From an uncultured Saprospiraceae bacterium (GTDB taxonomy: Bacteria; Bacteroidota; Bacteroidia; Chitinophagales; Saprospiraceae), in assembly GCA_937928045.1 (NCBI GenBank), contig CALFWO010000056.1, positions 24,013 to 88,012 of the forward strand: DNA of 64,000 nt. Reading direction: 5' to 3'. Below, piece after piece: positions 18,856 through 28,278 of this stretch. The first letter of the stretch is position 1; every line of letters begins with the position of its first letter. A program made the position numbers and the translations under genes. The notes under the pieces are model-generated. The model searched no databases. It saw nothing but the letters and a program-made list of their open reading frames with translations, and was not told the DNA's origin.

Positions 18856-18873
18856 GACAATAAAACCTCTATC

Positions 18874-18889
18874 ATTTGGGCGCCCAAAT
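18874..18889. promoter_or_regulatory. Perfect 16-bp palindrome
   Basis: ATTTGGGCGCCCAAAT, flanked by CTCT and AGAG that extend the symmetry with a three-base bulge. It is the only G/C-rich block in an AT-rich gap, between the start of the T9SS gene and paaY. It is either a dimeric-repressor operator or a 5' leader hairpin. Confidence 0.45.
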
Positions 18890-19182
18890 AGAGATAAATG
18901 TTAGTTTGAAGTGTGGATATTATCTAAAGGCAGATATATGTATTTAGGGAAATCCTAAAATTTGAGATGGCTTTGGGGCTATCTTTATATATCCGTTAAT
19001 TCCTTGTTTACAATTTAGTAAATAAACTTTTAAAAGGAGAATGCTACTATCAAATTTTTGAATGTAGCTATTACAAAGGGTTAAAATGTTCTTTTTGTTT
19101 TCAATGACTTTTTAGCGAAAGAGTTAATAATTAAAAGTCTAAGTTGACAAACGATCTTCTAATAAATCCATATTTTCGCCAT

Positions 19183-19779
19183 ATGTTTTATAGTTTCAAA
19201 GGTTTTATTCCCGTTGTTCACCCAACTGCATTTGTACATCCGCAAGCTGCTATAACAGGCAATGTGATCATTGGAAAGGATGTATATATTGGACCTGGGG
19301 CTGCTATACGTGGAGACTGGGGAGGAATTGTAATTGAAGATGGATGCAATGTTCAAGAGAATTGTACCATACATATGTTTCCGGGTGTAGAAGTAAGGTT
19401 AAAAAAGAATGCTCACATTGGTCATGGAGCCATTGTTCATGGAGCTCAGATTGGCGAAAATGTATTAGTGGGGATGAATGCGGTGATAATGGACAATGCT
19501 AAAATTGGAAAGAATTCTATCATCGGGGCATTAGCTTTTGTTAAGGCTAATGCTGAAATTCCATCAGGAAGTTTGGTCGTAGGGAATCCCGCAAAAGTTA
19601 TTAAGAAGGTATCGAAAGATATGATTGCTTGGAAGCGTAAAGGGACGAAGTTATATCAAACTTTGCCAGATGATCTGAGAGAATCTTCTCGTCCAGTAAA
19701 TCCCTTGCGGGAGATTCCGAAGGATCGACCAAAACAGGAAAGTTTGTTTAAAACGTGGAATGAGATTAAGAAAAAGTAA
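19183..19779 (+). CDS. paaY: PaaY-type gamma-carbonic-anhydrase-fold protein
   Basis: Left-handed beta-helix protein of 198 residues made of hexapeptide repeats (VIIGKDVYIGPGAAIRGD onward). PaaY proteins hydrolyse CoA esters that inhibit the phenylacetate pathway and help PaaI. The metal-binding histidines appear in HMFPG and HIGHGAIVHG. I chose the ATG at 19183 because the frame upstream needs a TTG at 19144 that belongs to the promoter, and the family begins near FIPVVHPTAFVHP. The -7-like box ends 4 bases before the ATG, so the mRNA may be nearly leaderless. It is separated from the two other paa clusters by 5.2 and 2.9 kb. Confidence 0.8.
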   Translation: MFYSFKGFIPVVHPTAFVHPQAAITGNVIIGKDVYIGPGAAIRGDWGGIVIEDGCNVQENCTIHMFPGVEVRLKKNAHIGHGAIVHGAQIGENVLVGMNAVIMDNAKIGKNSIIGALAFVKANAEIPSGSLVVGNPAKVIKKVSKDMIAWKRKGTKLYQTLPDDLRESSRPVNPLREIPKDRPKQESLFKTWNEIKKK

Positions 19780-19781
19780 TA

Positions 19782-22001
19782 TTATATAATAGCCTCTTTT
19801 ATTTTCATTTGATCTCGCAGATCTCTTAATTCTTGACTTGGATTATCTGGATCCATTGGTAGTCTAATAAAGAATTTAGTTCCTTTACCTAAATCAGATT
19901 CGAACCAAATTTGTCCATTATATTTTTCAACGATATTTTTGCAAATCGTTAATCCGATACCGGTTCCTTCGTATCCTTTTTTCTTGTCCAGTTGATGAAA
20001 TAGTAAAAATATTTTTTGCTCAAATTCTTTTTCCATTCCAATTCCATTGTCTTTCACAGAAATCAACAAAGTATCTTTGTCTTGTTCCAATACAGCATTT
20101 ATATTTATAATCGGATTGGACGAATTAAATTTAATTGAATTACTAATAAGATTTTGAAATAACTGAATTAAGTGGAGTCTCTTCATTTTCACTTTTGGAA
20201 AATGATCTGGATAATCTACAATAGTATTAGAAGAAATAATTTTATCATTCAAGCTATATACTACTTCGTCCAGTACAGCTCTTAAATTAACCAAATCACT
20301 GGTGGCTTTTTCCGTGGTGATAGCAGAAAATTCCAGCAAGTCCAAAAGAAGATCATTCATTCGCTTGACCCCTTTCACTACATAATCCATATAGGTGTTC
20401 GCTTCATCAGGCATTTCTTGGCCATATCGTTTACGAATGAGACTAATAAAACTACCGATATTTCTTAGTGGCTCCTTTAAATCATGTGCTGCTGCATATG
20501 CGAATTGCCGCAATACTTCATTAGATTCTGTCAATTTTTTATTTTGATATTGAATTTCTTCGTGCTTATTTTTTAACTGAGAATTATTTACTTTTCTCAA
20601 GTTGTTCATGAAAAATAAGAAAGTAATTATTAATAATAGTGTAGCAGAAATACCAATAAGAATCGTTCTATTTCTACTTGTCGCCAAAGCCTGAATCGTT
20701 TTCTGAGACTTGTCCATTTCAAACTGGAATCTTTTCTCAGCTACACGTTGTGCCTTTTCACTATTTAAAATTTCCTTTTGAAGTTTGTCATAATTTTCCA
20801 AGTATGACAGAGCCAATTCAATATTTCCTTCTTCTCTATTTATTTCGTATAAAGAATAATTGTTTTGTTGCGATAAATAACTGTTCTCCAGTTTGCTATC
20901 AGAAGCCAAGCTTTTCATAAAGAAATCTTTGGCTAAATTGAGATCGCCTCTCCGCTTATTCAATGTTCCGAGTTTGGAATAAAGCAGTGCTTGATCTTTA
21001 GTAGATATGTAGTCTTTGTATTCGAAACATTTCAGAAAAAAATCATTGGCAACCTCAAGGTTACCTTTTTGAGTATAAGTATCTGAAATCTCAATCAATG
21101 CTTTAACCATGATTACAGGATTCTCTAAAGTTTGACTCAATTTTAAAGCGGTATTCAACTTAACCAAGGCTAAATCATAGTTCTCCATTTTAGACAGCAC
21201 TTTCCCATAATCAATGAGAACTCCTGCCATCAAAATGGTATCAGAAGATGTTTTGGAAATTTTATAGGCTTTTTCAATGTTTGATAAGGAAGGTTGATGA
21301 TCATTTGTTTTCAAATAGATCATTGAAATGTTTTGTAGCGTGATTACCACTCCAGATGCTGTATTTCTCTGCTCAGCAATTTTTAAAGACTTAAAGTAAT
21401 ATTCAATTGCTTTTTCATAATCGCCCACTACATCATATATGGAGCCTAACCCGTGATAACTATCCTCAATCATTTCTAATGCTCCAATTTCTTGTGCTTT
21501 GAAAAGAGCTTTAGTATGATAGTCCGTGGTTGTTTTATAATTTCCTAGCTTTTTATTTACAATCGCCAGATCAGTGTATATACTTAAGATATGGGAGTCA
21601 TTCTTCAGACTTTGAGCAACTATTTCTGCATTTTCAAATTCTTTGAGTGCCATTAGAACTCGATTGTTCTCTTCTAGGATAAAACCTCGCTCGCGGTAAG
21701 TTTGAAATTGGCCTTCTAAATCACTATTATTTCTTGCTCTATTCAAGGCTATTTCTGTATATGCCAATGCTTTATCGATATCTCGATACGAATGTTGAGC
21801 CGCCAATTTTAAAATTTCCAGAATTTTTTGAGTCTTTAGTTCTGGCTCAATAATGGCCTGCAGACTATCCACTTGAGTTTGACCTGCCCTAACGACAGCG
21901 GCGTTTAACATGATTACTAGAATCATGAAAAAGTAAGTGGAATTAATATTTGCTTTTATAAAGTTCATTATTTTCTTAACGCAATCCATATTGTAATTCA
22001 A
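19782..22001 (-). CDS. TPR-repeat sensor histidine kinase
   Basis: 739 residues. An N-terminal hydrophobic segment (about 20-40) leads to about ten tetratricopeptide-like repeats (60-430), which would lie in the periplasm. Then come one membrane helix (about 444-466), a coiled-coil linker, a HisKA domain with the phospho-acceptor in AAAHDLKEPLRN (about residue 502), and a HATPase_c domain with N box (LISNSIKFN, about 620), G1 box DNGIGM (about 655) and G2 box GTGIGLTIC (about 680). No receiver domain and no response regulator gene adjoin it. The TPR array is the likely sensor for a peptide or protein. Only about 30 bases separate the start from an upstream terminator, so expression probably depends on read-through from the small peptide gene at 22129-22254. 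Starts at 21989 or 21968 are possible. Confidence 0.85.
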   Translation of the reverse strand: MNYNMDCVKKIMNFIKANINSTYFFMILVIMLNAAVVRAGQTQVDSLQAIIEPELKTQKILEILKLAAQHSYRDIDKALAYTEIALNRARNNSDLEGQFQTYRERGFILEENNRVLMALKEFENAEIVAQSLKNDSHILSIYTDLAIVNKKLGNYKTTTDYHTKALFKAQEIGALEMIEDSYHGLGSIYDVVGDYEKAIEYYFKSLKIAEQRNTASGVVITLQNISMIYLKTNDHQPSLSNIEKAYKISKTSSDTILMAGVLIDYGKVLSKMENYDLALVKLNTALKLSQTLENPVIMVKALIEISDTYTQKGNLEVANDFFLKCFEYKDYISTKDQALLYSKLGTLNKRRGDLNLAKDFFMKSLASDSKLENSYLSQQNNYSLYEINREEGNIELALSYLENYDKLQKEILNSEKAQRVAEKRFQFEMDKSQKTIQALATSRNRTILIGISATLLLIITFLFFMNNLRKVNNSQLKNKHEEIQYQNKKLTESNEVLRQFAYAAAHDLKEPLRNIGSFISLIRKRYGQEMPDEANTYMDYVVKGVKRMNDLLLDLLEFSAITTEKATSDLVNLRAVLDEVVYSLNDKIISSNTIVDYPDHFPKVKMKRLHLIQLFQNLISNSIKFNSSNPIININAVLEQDKDTLLISVKDNGIGMEKEFEQKIFLLFHQLDKKKGYEGTGIGLTICKNIVEKYNGQIWFESDLGKGTKFFIRLPMDPDNPSQELRDLRDQMKIKEAII

Positions 22002-22028
22002 AAAGCGTTCCTACTCTTCAAAAAAGGC

Positions 22029-22065
22029 AAAAAAATTGCGAAATAGACATTTATCTATTTCGCAA
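22029..22065 (-). terminator. Terminator / attenuator between peptide gene and kinase
   Basis: TTGCGAAATAG (22036-22046) pairs perfectly with CTATTTCGCAA (22055-22065), loop of 8. On the minus strand it is followed by seven T. It therefore stops transcripts coming from the small peptide gene, just before the kinase start codon. Confidence 0.85.
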
Positions 22066-22128
22066 AAGTTCTAAAGGAAGCTTTTTCTAATGGCATACGC
22101 TATAAGAAAGAGCTAAGGATCGAAAAAT

Positions 22129-22254
22129 CTATCCGCCATTTGATGGACGAGGCTTTCTCTTGTCTCCTTCTCCTCCCTTGATTTTTAAACAATCCGCTTG
22201 GCTCAACTGAGCTCCTGCCGACAGTAAAAGTCTTAGGTCATGTAACTTTTTCAT
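22129..22254 (-). CDS. Small double-glycine leader peptide
   Basis: A 41-residue open frame. The N-terminal part is MKKLHDLRLLLSAGAQ. It is followed by LSQADCLKIKGG (residues 17-28), which fits the double-glycine leader pattern L-S-x-x-(E/D)-x-x-x-x-I-x-G-G used by C39-peptidase ABC exporters. After Gly28 only 13 residues remain (EGDKRKPRPSNGG), basic and proline-rich, ending again in GG. The frame is followed at once by a terminator and then by the TPR kinase. No exporter gene is in the window. I do not recognise a named family; it resembles the GG-leader precursor peptides that are common in Bacteroidota. The function, signal or bacteriocin-like, is inferred. Confidence 0.55.
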   Translation of the reverse strand: MKKLHDLRLLLSAGAQLSQADCLKIKGGEGDKRKPRPSNGG

Positions 22255-22652
22255 GTAATGGGATTTAATTAATTAATTAATATATTTTACGCAATCTGCG
22301 ATAAAACCAAGCTATTTATTTATCAAAAAATATTGTCTTCGTGACAAGATTATTTATAAATATTAAAGAATTTTTCAATTCCTAAATCTTAGGGGAAGAA
22401 TTTATTAGGGGAAATCTGTTAGTGGGAGAATTCGTTTTTTGTGTTGTTTTTGCGGAACACCATAAAACTATACAGACATCTATCCATGTTCAAATAGTAT
22501 ACCAAGAGCCTGATTTTTTAGTTATTTTTTACATTCTTTTAACGTGCAAGTGTAATTCTAAGGTAATCAATAAATTAAGTCCTTGAATTCTTTGCAAATT
22601 TTTTAGCTTACTCTTGTTACTTTTGAGCTAACTAACCAATACTAGATAAATA
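22255..22652. other. Intergenic region with short repeats and the paaZ promoter
   Basis: Contains a TTAA/TTAAT microrepeat (22264-22282), three spaced TTAGGGGA-like words (22389-22396, 22405-22412, 22419-22427) and the paaZ promoter. No copy of the paaA operator was found. No further gene seen. Confidence 0.5.
22591..22625 (+). promoter_or_regulatory. paaZ promoter
   Basis: TTTG (22591-22594), a 23-base spacer and TActTTTG (22618-22625); ATG 28 bases on. The spacer is at the long end of the usual range. Confidence 0.55.
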
Positions 22653-24698
22653 ATGCTTATTCCAAATTATATCAAAGGTCAATGGATCGATCCTGAAAAA
22701 AATACTATACCTCAATTTAATGCTGTCACAGGTTCTTTAATTGGAGAAGTTGGTAATGATAATATTGACTTTGCAGCTGTTCTGAAATATGGAAGAGAAA
22801 AAGGAGGACCAGCACTTCGCAAAATGACTTTCCAGGAGCGAGGTCAAATGATTAAGAAACTAGCGCTTCATCTAAACGGCATAAAAAAGAAGTATTACCC
22901 ACTTTCCTATTGGACCGGTGCAACTAAAGTGGATAGTTGGATTGATATTGACGGTGGTATTGGAACTCTGTTTGCTTACGCCAGCCTAAGGAAAAAATTT
23001 TCTAGTCAAAGTTATTTCGTCGATGGTGATACTGTAGGCCTTTCCAAAGGAGGCACTTTTGTAGGACAACATATTATGGTACCACGAAGAGGAGTGGCTA
23101 TTCATATTAATGCATTCAATTTTCCTATTTGGGGAATGTTGGAGAAAATTGCGGTTAATTTACTGGCAGGAATGCCGGCAGTTGTGAAAGCATCCGAACT
23201 TACTTCCTTTCTTACCCAAGCAATGGTGAAAGATATTGCCGATTCTAAGATATTACCGGAGGGAGCACTACAGCTAATTTGCGGGAATGGGCACGGAATT
23301 CTAGATAAGTTAGATGCACAGGATGTCGTGACCTTCACGGGCTCAGCTAGCACAGGAAGAAAGTTGAAAACACTTCCAGAAATTATCAATCAATCTGTTC
23401 CATTTAATATGGAAGCAGATTCATTGAACTGCGCTGTTCTTGCACCTGATGCAGAACCAGGAAAACCTGAATTTGATCTTTTCATCAAAGAGGTTAGAAA
23501 AGAAATGACAGTAAAATGTGGGCAAAAGTGTACTGCTATTCGAAGGATTATTGTTCCTGAACACTTATTATCCCCGGTTGAAGAGGCATTAAAGGCTCAA
23601 TTGTCAAAAGTAACCATTGGTGATCCTATGAACGAAGCAGTAAGGATGGGAACATTGGTGGCAAAGTCCCAGCAAAAAGAGGTGAAGAAAAGATTAGATC
23701 TTTTATTAAAATCTTCCGATTTAGTTTACGGAGATCAGGATACTTTTGATGTTGTTGCGGCAGATAGAGAAAAGGGAGCTTTCGTCTCACCTACACTTTT
23801 GAGAAATTCAGACCCCTTCAATAATACTTCTTCCCATGAGATTGAAGCATTTGGTCCAATCAGTACTATAATGCCGTACAAAACAATGGACGAGGCTGCA
23901 GAACTGGCAAGAATGGGAAAAGGATCATTAGTTAGTACTATATGTACATCCGATGATCAACTGGCCAGAAATTTTATAATGGAAGCGGCAGCAGACCATG
24001 GAAGAATTCTGATTTTAAATGAAGCGAGTAGCAAAGAAAGTACTGGACATGGTTCTCCAATGCCCTTGCTTAACCATGGAGGCCCAGGTCGTGCTGGGGG
24101 AGGTCAGGAGATGGGAGGAATGAGAGGAGTAAAACATTACTTACAAACTTGTGCGCTTCAAGGAAGTCCAACCTCCTTATCTAATGTTACTCAAGTATAT
24201 CAATACGGAGGAGCGCAAATAGAAAAAGACAAACATGTTTTCCGAAAGCATTTTGAAGAACTCGAAATCGGAGAAACTGTTTTCACACATAAGCATACCG
24301 TAACCGAGGCTGATATTGTAAACTTTGCAAATGTCAGCGGCGATAATTTTTATGCCCATACCGATGCAACTTCATTGGACGGAACCATTTTCGAAGGTAG
24401 AGTAGCCCATGGATATTTTGTTTTAGCAAAAGCAGCTGGTTTATTCGTTGATCCTAAGAAAGGCCCAGTATTGCTGAATTATGGAATAGATGAATGTAGA
24501 TTTACAAAGCCTGTTTATCCGGGAATGACAATAGGCGTTCGTTTTACAGTCAAGGAAAAAGTCGATCAGGAAAAAAGAGATGAAGAGGACATATCTAAAG
24601 GAATTGTTAAGTTTCTTGTCGATGTATATGATGAAACTGGAGAAACTGTAGCTTTGGCTACCATATTGACAATGGTCAAAAAAATAGCAGACAATTAA
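22653..24698 (+). CDS. paaZ: Bifunctional oxepin-CoA hydrolase / aldehyde dehydrogenase
   Basis: 681-residue fusion that opens the oxepin ring and oxidises the resulting semialdehyde to 3-oxo-5,6-dehydrosuberyl-CoA. Residues about 1-515 are an aldehyde dehydrogenase domain (FTGSAS NAD-binding segment near residue 228, active cysteine in [12 protein letters not shown] near 293). Residues about 530-680 are a MaoC-like hotdog hydratase with the GDNFYAHTD motif. Both domains are full length. The stop codon overlaps the next start codon by one base (TAATG), so the crotonase that follows is translationally coupled. It has its own promoter, 8.7 kb from the paaABCD operon. Confidence 0.92.
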   Translation: MLIPNYIKGQWIDPEKNTIPQFNAVTGSLIGEVGNDNIDFAAVLKYGREKGGPALRKMTFQERGQMIKKLALHLNGIKKKYYPLSYWTGATKVDSWIDIDGGIGTLFAYASLRKKFSSQSYFVDGDTVGLSKGGTFVGQHIMVPRRGVAIHINAFNFPIWGMLEKIAVNLLAGMPAVVKASELTSFLTQAMVKDIADSKILPEGALQLICGNGHGILDKLDAQDVVTFTGSASTGRKLKTLPEIINQSVPFNMEADSLNCAVLAPDAEPGKPEFDLFIKEVRKEMTVKCGQKCTAIRRIIVPEHLLSPVEEALKAQLSKVTIGDPMNEAVRMGTLVAKSQQKEVKKRLDLLLKSSDLVYGDQDTFDVVAADREKGAFVSPTLLRNSDPFNNTSSHEIEAFGPISTIMPYKTMDEAAELARMGKGSLVSTICTSDDQLARNFIMEAAADHGRILILNEASSKESTGHGSPMPLLNHGGPGRAGGGQEMGGMRGVKHYLQTCALQGSPTSLSNVTQVYQYGGAQIEKDKHVFRKHFEELEIGETVFTHKHTVTEADIVNFANVSGDNFYAHTDATSLDGTIFEGRVAHGYFVLAKAAGLFVDPKKGPVLLNYGIDECRFTKPVYPGMTIGVRFTVKEKVDQEKRDEEDISKGIVKFLVDVYDETGETVALATILTMVKKIADN

Positions 24699-25471
24699 TG
24701 GAAGATAATACACAACTAGGAAGTGTTTCACTGACCATACAGGACGGAATTGCAACAGTAACATTTGAGCATCCTGCACACAATTCAATGCCTGGAAATC
24801 TTTTGGCAAAATTGGCGGATACGATCACTGGTCTAGGTACAAATGAAGCCGCAAAAGTAATCGTACTAAAATCTTCAGGGGATCGAACATTTTGCGCTGG
24901 AGCAAGTTTTGATGAATTAATGAGTATCGAAGATTTTGATATTGGACATACATTTTTCATGGGATTTGCTAATGTTATTAATGCTTGTAGAAAATGCCCT
25001 AAATTAATTATTGGTCGAGTTCAAGGCAAAGCTGTTGGCGGAGGCGTCGGGCTTGCATCTGCAACTGACTATTGTTTGGCCACTAAATTTGCCGCTGTTA
25101 AACTAAGTGAATTAGCAGTTGGAATTGGACCATTTGTTGTCGGCCCAGCCGTCGAACGGAAAATTGGAAATTCAGCAATGACCCAGTTGGCTTTCGATGC
25201 GACTTCATGGAAAACAGCAGAGTGGGCCACGCAAAAAGGATTGTATGCCAATATCTATGATTCTACTGAATTGCTGGACGAAGCAGTACTCACTTTGGCC
25301 ACCAAACTAGCCGATTCTAATCCAGAGGCCATGAGCGAAATGAAAAAAGCGTTTTGGTCTGGTACAGAGAACTGGGATGATTTGTTGAGTGAACGTGCGG
25401 CAATTTCTGGCAAATTGGTTTTGTCTGCATACACTAAAAATGCAATTGCCAAGTTTAAATCTAAAACATGA
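24698..25471 (+). CDS. Enoyl-CoA hydratase/isomerase, probably the PaaF role
   Basis: Crotonase of 257 residues. The oxyanion-hole segments TFCAGASFDEL and GRVQGKAVGGGVGLAS are present, and KLSELAVGIGP keeps the glutamate usual in hydratases, unlike the PaaG aspartate. Its tight coupling to paaZ suggests that it hydrates 2,3-dehydroadipyl-CoA (the PaaF step), which is otherwise missing here. The segment after it (FVVGPAVERKIG) is not the standard G-G-T-Q stretch, so the exact substrate is uncertain. Confidence 0.75.
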   Translation: MEDNTQLGSVSLTIQDGIATVTFEHPAHNSMPGNLLAKLADTITGLGTNEAAKVIVLKSSGDRTFCAGASFDELMSIEDFDIGHTFFMGFANVINACRKCPKLIIGRVQGKAVGGGVGLASATDYCLATKFAAVKLSELAVGIGPFVVGPAVERKIGNSAMTQLAFDATSWKTAEWATQKGLYANIYDSTELLDEAVLTLATKLADSNPEAMSEMKKAFWSGTENWDDLLSERAAISGKLVLSAYTKNAIAKFKSKT

Positions 25472-25475
25472 TTTT

Positions 25476-26141
25476 ATGTTGAAAAATCGATTTTTAGTAT
25501 GGCCTTTAGTAATCGGTACTTTCGTGTTGATTCTATTCGATGCTACTTCTGATTTTTCAAGAACCTTCATCGTTTTAAAATCAATCTTAGAACTTTATTT
25601 GTTCGTGTGGTGCGCTTATTTAATTACCACTGCTTTTGGTCAATCGCAAGAGTCCAAAAAAGTCATTAAGATTCGGAAAAAAAGCAAATATTTCAATAGC
25701 CTGGCACTCCAAGGTATAGCCATTGTCTTAGCCCAACTAGCCTTAGTTTACCACTACGATGATATTTACAGTTTTAACACGGTAATGATTGCCGTGCTGT
25801 TTCTTTATTTTCTAAGTCAAATCACTGAAAATAGTTATCCCAAAGTCATGCTTTCAAATACGCATATTGGTGTATCTGATTTTCAAATGACTAAAATTCC
25901 TTGGAACGAAATTCAAATAGTCAGACTAGAACCTTTAAAGCTAACCATACAAACTTCCTCCTTGTCTAAATCTGTTTCCTTAACAGGATTAGAAGAGTTC
26001 TCAAATGATGATGTCGAAAAGGAATTGGCAGCTGAAATCTTGGATGGAAGCGTAGCCTCCGAAGGAACCTCACACACACTTTCCCAATTATTGAAGATTT
26101 ACGCCGACAAAAAGGATTTTGACCTTCAATCGACCCTTTAG
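25476..26141 (+). CDS. Membrane protein of unknown function
   Basis: 221 residues from the ATG at 25476. The frame opens earlier, inside the crotonase gene, but only this start puts the hydrophobic helix at the N-terminus. Three or four membrane helices fill residues 5-125 (FLVWPLVIGTFVLILF and others). A soluble domain with beta strands follows (MLSNTHIGVSDFQMTKIPWNEIQIVRLE), resembling the PH-like domains of small bacterial membrane proteins, where it would end as a cytoplasmic tail. It lies 4 bases after the crotonase, so it is in the same transcript. No link to phenylacetate is evident. Confidence 0.65.
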   Translation: MLKNRFLVWPLVIGTFVLILFDATSDFSRTFIVLKSILELYLFVWCAYLITTAFGQSQESKKVIKIRKKSKYFNSLALQGIAIVLAQLALVYHYDDIYSFNTVMIAVLFLYFLSQITENSYPKVMLSNTHIGVSDFQMTKIPWNEIQIVRLEPLKLTIQTSSLSKSVSLTGLEEFSNDDVEKELAAEILDGSVASEGTSHTLSQLLKIYADKKDFDLQSTL

Positions 26142-26182
26142 CCTTGGGATTATACTTATCTTGAGGATTCAAGTAAGACCAA

Positions 26183-28252
26183 ATGCTCAAGACTAAAAAA
26201 AAGACAGATTCTAGACTTGTAAACGCAACCAAGGCGTTCGAAATCATGGCTACTGCCAAAGCCATGACAGAGTTGTATGAAGACAATTTTAAAGAAGTGT
26301 CTAAATATGTTCATGCGACTTCAAGAGGTCATGAGGCTATTCAAATTGCGGCCGGATTACAGTTGGCCAAGGATGATTTTATGTCGGCATATTATCGAGA
26401 TGATGCAATGCTACTTTCGATCGGCATGCGACCCTATGATTTGATGCTACAGCTAATGGCAAAAAAAGAGGATCCATTTTCTGCCGGAAGGTCTTACTAT
26501 AGTCATCCAAGTTTGAAAGATCCAGACAAGCCAAAAATTCCTCACCAATCTTCTGCAACAGGAATGCAAGGAATTCCTTCAACAGGAATTGCAATGGGGT
26601 TAGATTATTTGGAGAAAACGAGTTTGGGACATGGGGAAGCGATAGTCAATCCGATCGTACTATGCTCATTTGGCGATGCTTCAATTACGGAAGGTGAAGT
26701 GGCCGAAGCTTTTCAAATGGCTGCCTTAAAACAATTGCCAATCTTATATTTAGTGCAAGATAATGAATGGGATATTTCTGCCCATGCGCGTGAGATTAGA
26801 ACTACTGATGCCGCTGGATATGCAAAAGGATTTCCAGGAATCGAAGTTAGATCAATTGATGGCACAGATTTCCAAGCTTGTCAAGATTGCATGTCTGAAG
26901 TCGTTGAAATAATCAGAAAAGAACGTCGACCATTTTTGGTTCATGCAAAAGTCCCTTTGCTTAATCATCATACTTCAGGAGTAAGAAAAGAATGGTATCG
27001 AGATGACTTAGAAGAAGCCGCGCTAAGAGATCCTTATCCTAAATTGATTACTTCCTTATTGGAGTTAGGATTGAGCAAAAAAGAAATAGCTGCTATAGAG
27101 AAATCTGCAAAGCAAACCGTATTGGCAGATTTCAAACTGGCACGCAAAGCTGCAGATCCATTGCCAGAGGATTTATTTACACATGAATTTGCACCTACAC
27201 CAATTACGGAAGAAACTGGCGTCAGAAAACCTAAGAATAAAGACAAAGCAGTAATGGTTGACTGCGCATTATTTGCAGTACGCGAGTTGATGGAAAAACA
27301 TCCCGAATGTTTGTTGTATGGTCAAGATGTTGGAGCAAGATTAGGAGGAGTCTTTAGAGAAGCTGCCACGCTTGCTCAGCAATTCGGAGATGATAGAGTT
27401 TTCAATACACCTATCCAAGAAGCGTTTATAGTTGGAAGTACTGTAGGGATGTCAGCTGCGGGATTGAAACCCATAGTTGAAGTGCAATTTGCTGATTACA
27501 TTTGGCCAGGTTTAAATCAGCTTTTCACTGAAGTATCAAGATCCTGTTATTTAACGGCAGGAAAGTATCCGGTGTCAATGATTTTAAGAGTTCCAATCGG
27601 TGCTTATGGATCAGGAGGACCATATCATTCTTCTTCTGTAGAATCTGTATTGACTAACATTCGTGGGATTAAAATTATCTATCCGTCAAACGGCGCAGAT
27701 TTAAAAGGCTTGATAAAAGCTGCTTATTACGATCCTAACCCCGTGGTTATTTTAGAACACAAAGGGTTGTATTGGTCTAAGGTCAAAGGTACTTCCGCTG
27801 CTATGACCGTGGAACCTGCCGAAGATTATATCCTTCCCTTAGGAAAAGCAAATGTTGTCAAGACAGTTGATAAAAAGGAAGAAAACATATGTACGGTAGT
27901 AACCTACGGCATGGGAGTTCACTGGGCACTAAATGCAGCTAAGAAATTCAAAGGAAAAGTTGAAATCGTAGATTTGAGAACACTTGCTCCATTGGATGTT
28001 GAAACTGTTTTTTATTCCGTTAGAAAAACCAATCGCTGTTTGGTCGTTACCGAAGAACCGGTTAATAATACTTTTGCTCAAAGCCTAGCCGCGCGAATTC
28101 AAGAAAATTGTTTTGAAAGTTTGGATGCTCCGGTGATGACCATGGGCTCTGAAAATCTTCCGGCGATTCCATTAAATTCTATTCTAGAACAAACAATGAT
28201 ACCGTCTATTGAAAAGGTTGAAGAAGGGATTGGGAAATTGCTAAATTATTAA
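26183..28252 (+). CDS. 2-oxoacid dehydrogenase E1, fused alpha and beta subunits (second copy)
   Basis: 689 residues, same architecture as the protein at 4148-6145. The E1-alpha half (about 10-330) has the thiamine diphosphate motif GDASITEGEVAEA, then N about 30 residues later. The E1-beta half (about 355-689) has GQDVGARLGGVFREA and the C-terminal transketolase domain starting near VEIVDLRTLAPLD. The two copies differ widely in the alpha half, so they probably serve different complexes (for example branched-chain versus pyruvate). It starts 41 bases after the membrane protein gene and may be in the same transcript as paaZ. It converges on the SDR gene. Confidence 0.85.
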   Translation: MLKTKKKTDSRLVNATKAFEIMATAKAMTELYEDNFKEVSKYVHATSRGHEAIQIAAGLQLAKDDFMSAYYRDDAMLLSIGMRPYDLMLQLMAKKEDPFSAGRSYYSHPSLKDPDKPKIPHQSSATGMQGIPSTGIAMGLDYLEKTSLGHGEAIVNPIVLCSFGDASITEGEVAEAFQMAALKQLPILYLVQDNEWDISAHAREIRTTDAAGYAKGFPGIEVRSIDGTDFQACQDCMSEVVEIIRKERRPFLVHAKVPLLNHHTSGVRKEWYRDDLEEAALRDPYPKLITSLLELGLSKKEIAAIEKSAKQTVLADFKLARKAADPLPEDLFTHEFAPTPITEETGVRKPKNKDKAVMVDCALFAVRELMEKHPECLLYGQDVGARLGGVFREAATLAQQFGDDRVFNTPIQEAFIVGSTVGMSAAGLKPIVEVQFADYIWPGLNQLFTEVSRSCYLTAGKYPVSMILRVPIGAYGSGGPYHSSSVESVLTNIRGIKIIYPSNGADLKGLIKAAYYDPNPVVILEHKGLYWSKVKGTSAAMTVEPAEDYILPLGKANVVKTVDKKEENICTVVTYGMGVHWALNAAKKFKGKVEIVDLRTLAPLDVETVFYSVRKTNRCLVVTEEPVNNTFAQSLAARIQENCFESLDAPVMTMGSENLPAIPLNSILEQTMIPSIEKVEEGIGKLLNY

Positions 28253-28278
28253 TTAGAGATTGCCGAGGCACGATTCCA

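Larger units (their letters stand above)
18785..19182. other. Divergent intergenic region
   Basis: About 400 AT-rich bases between two divergent genes. They contain the two dyads listed and a candidate paaY promoter at the right end (TTG at 19144, TAttTTcG at 19171-19178). No small gene was seen. Confidence 0.55.
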
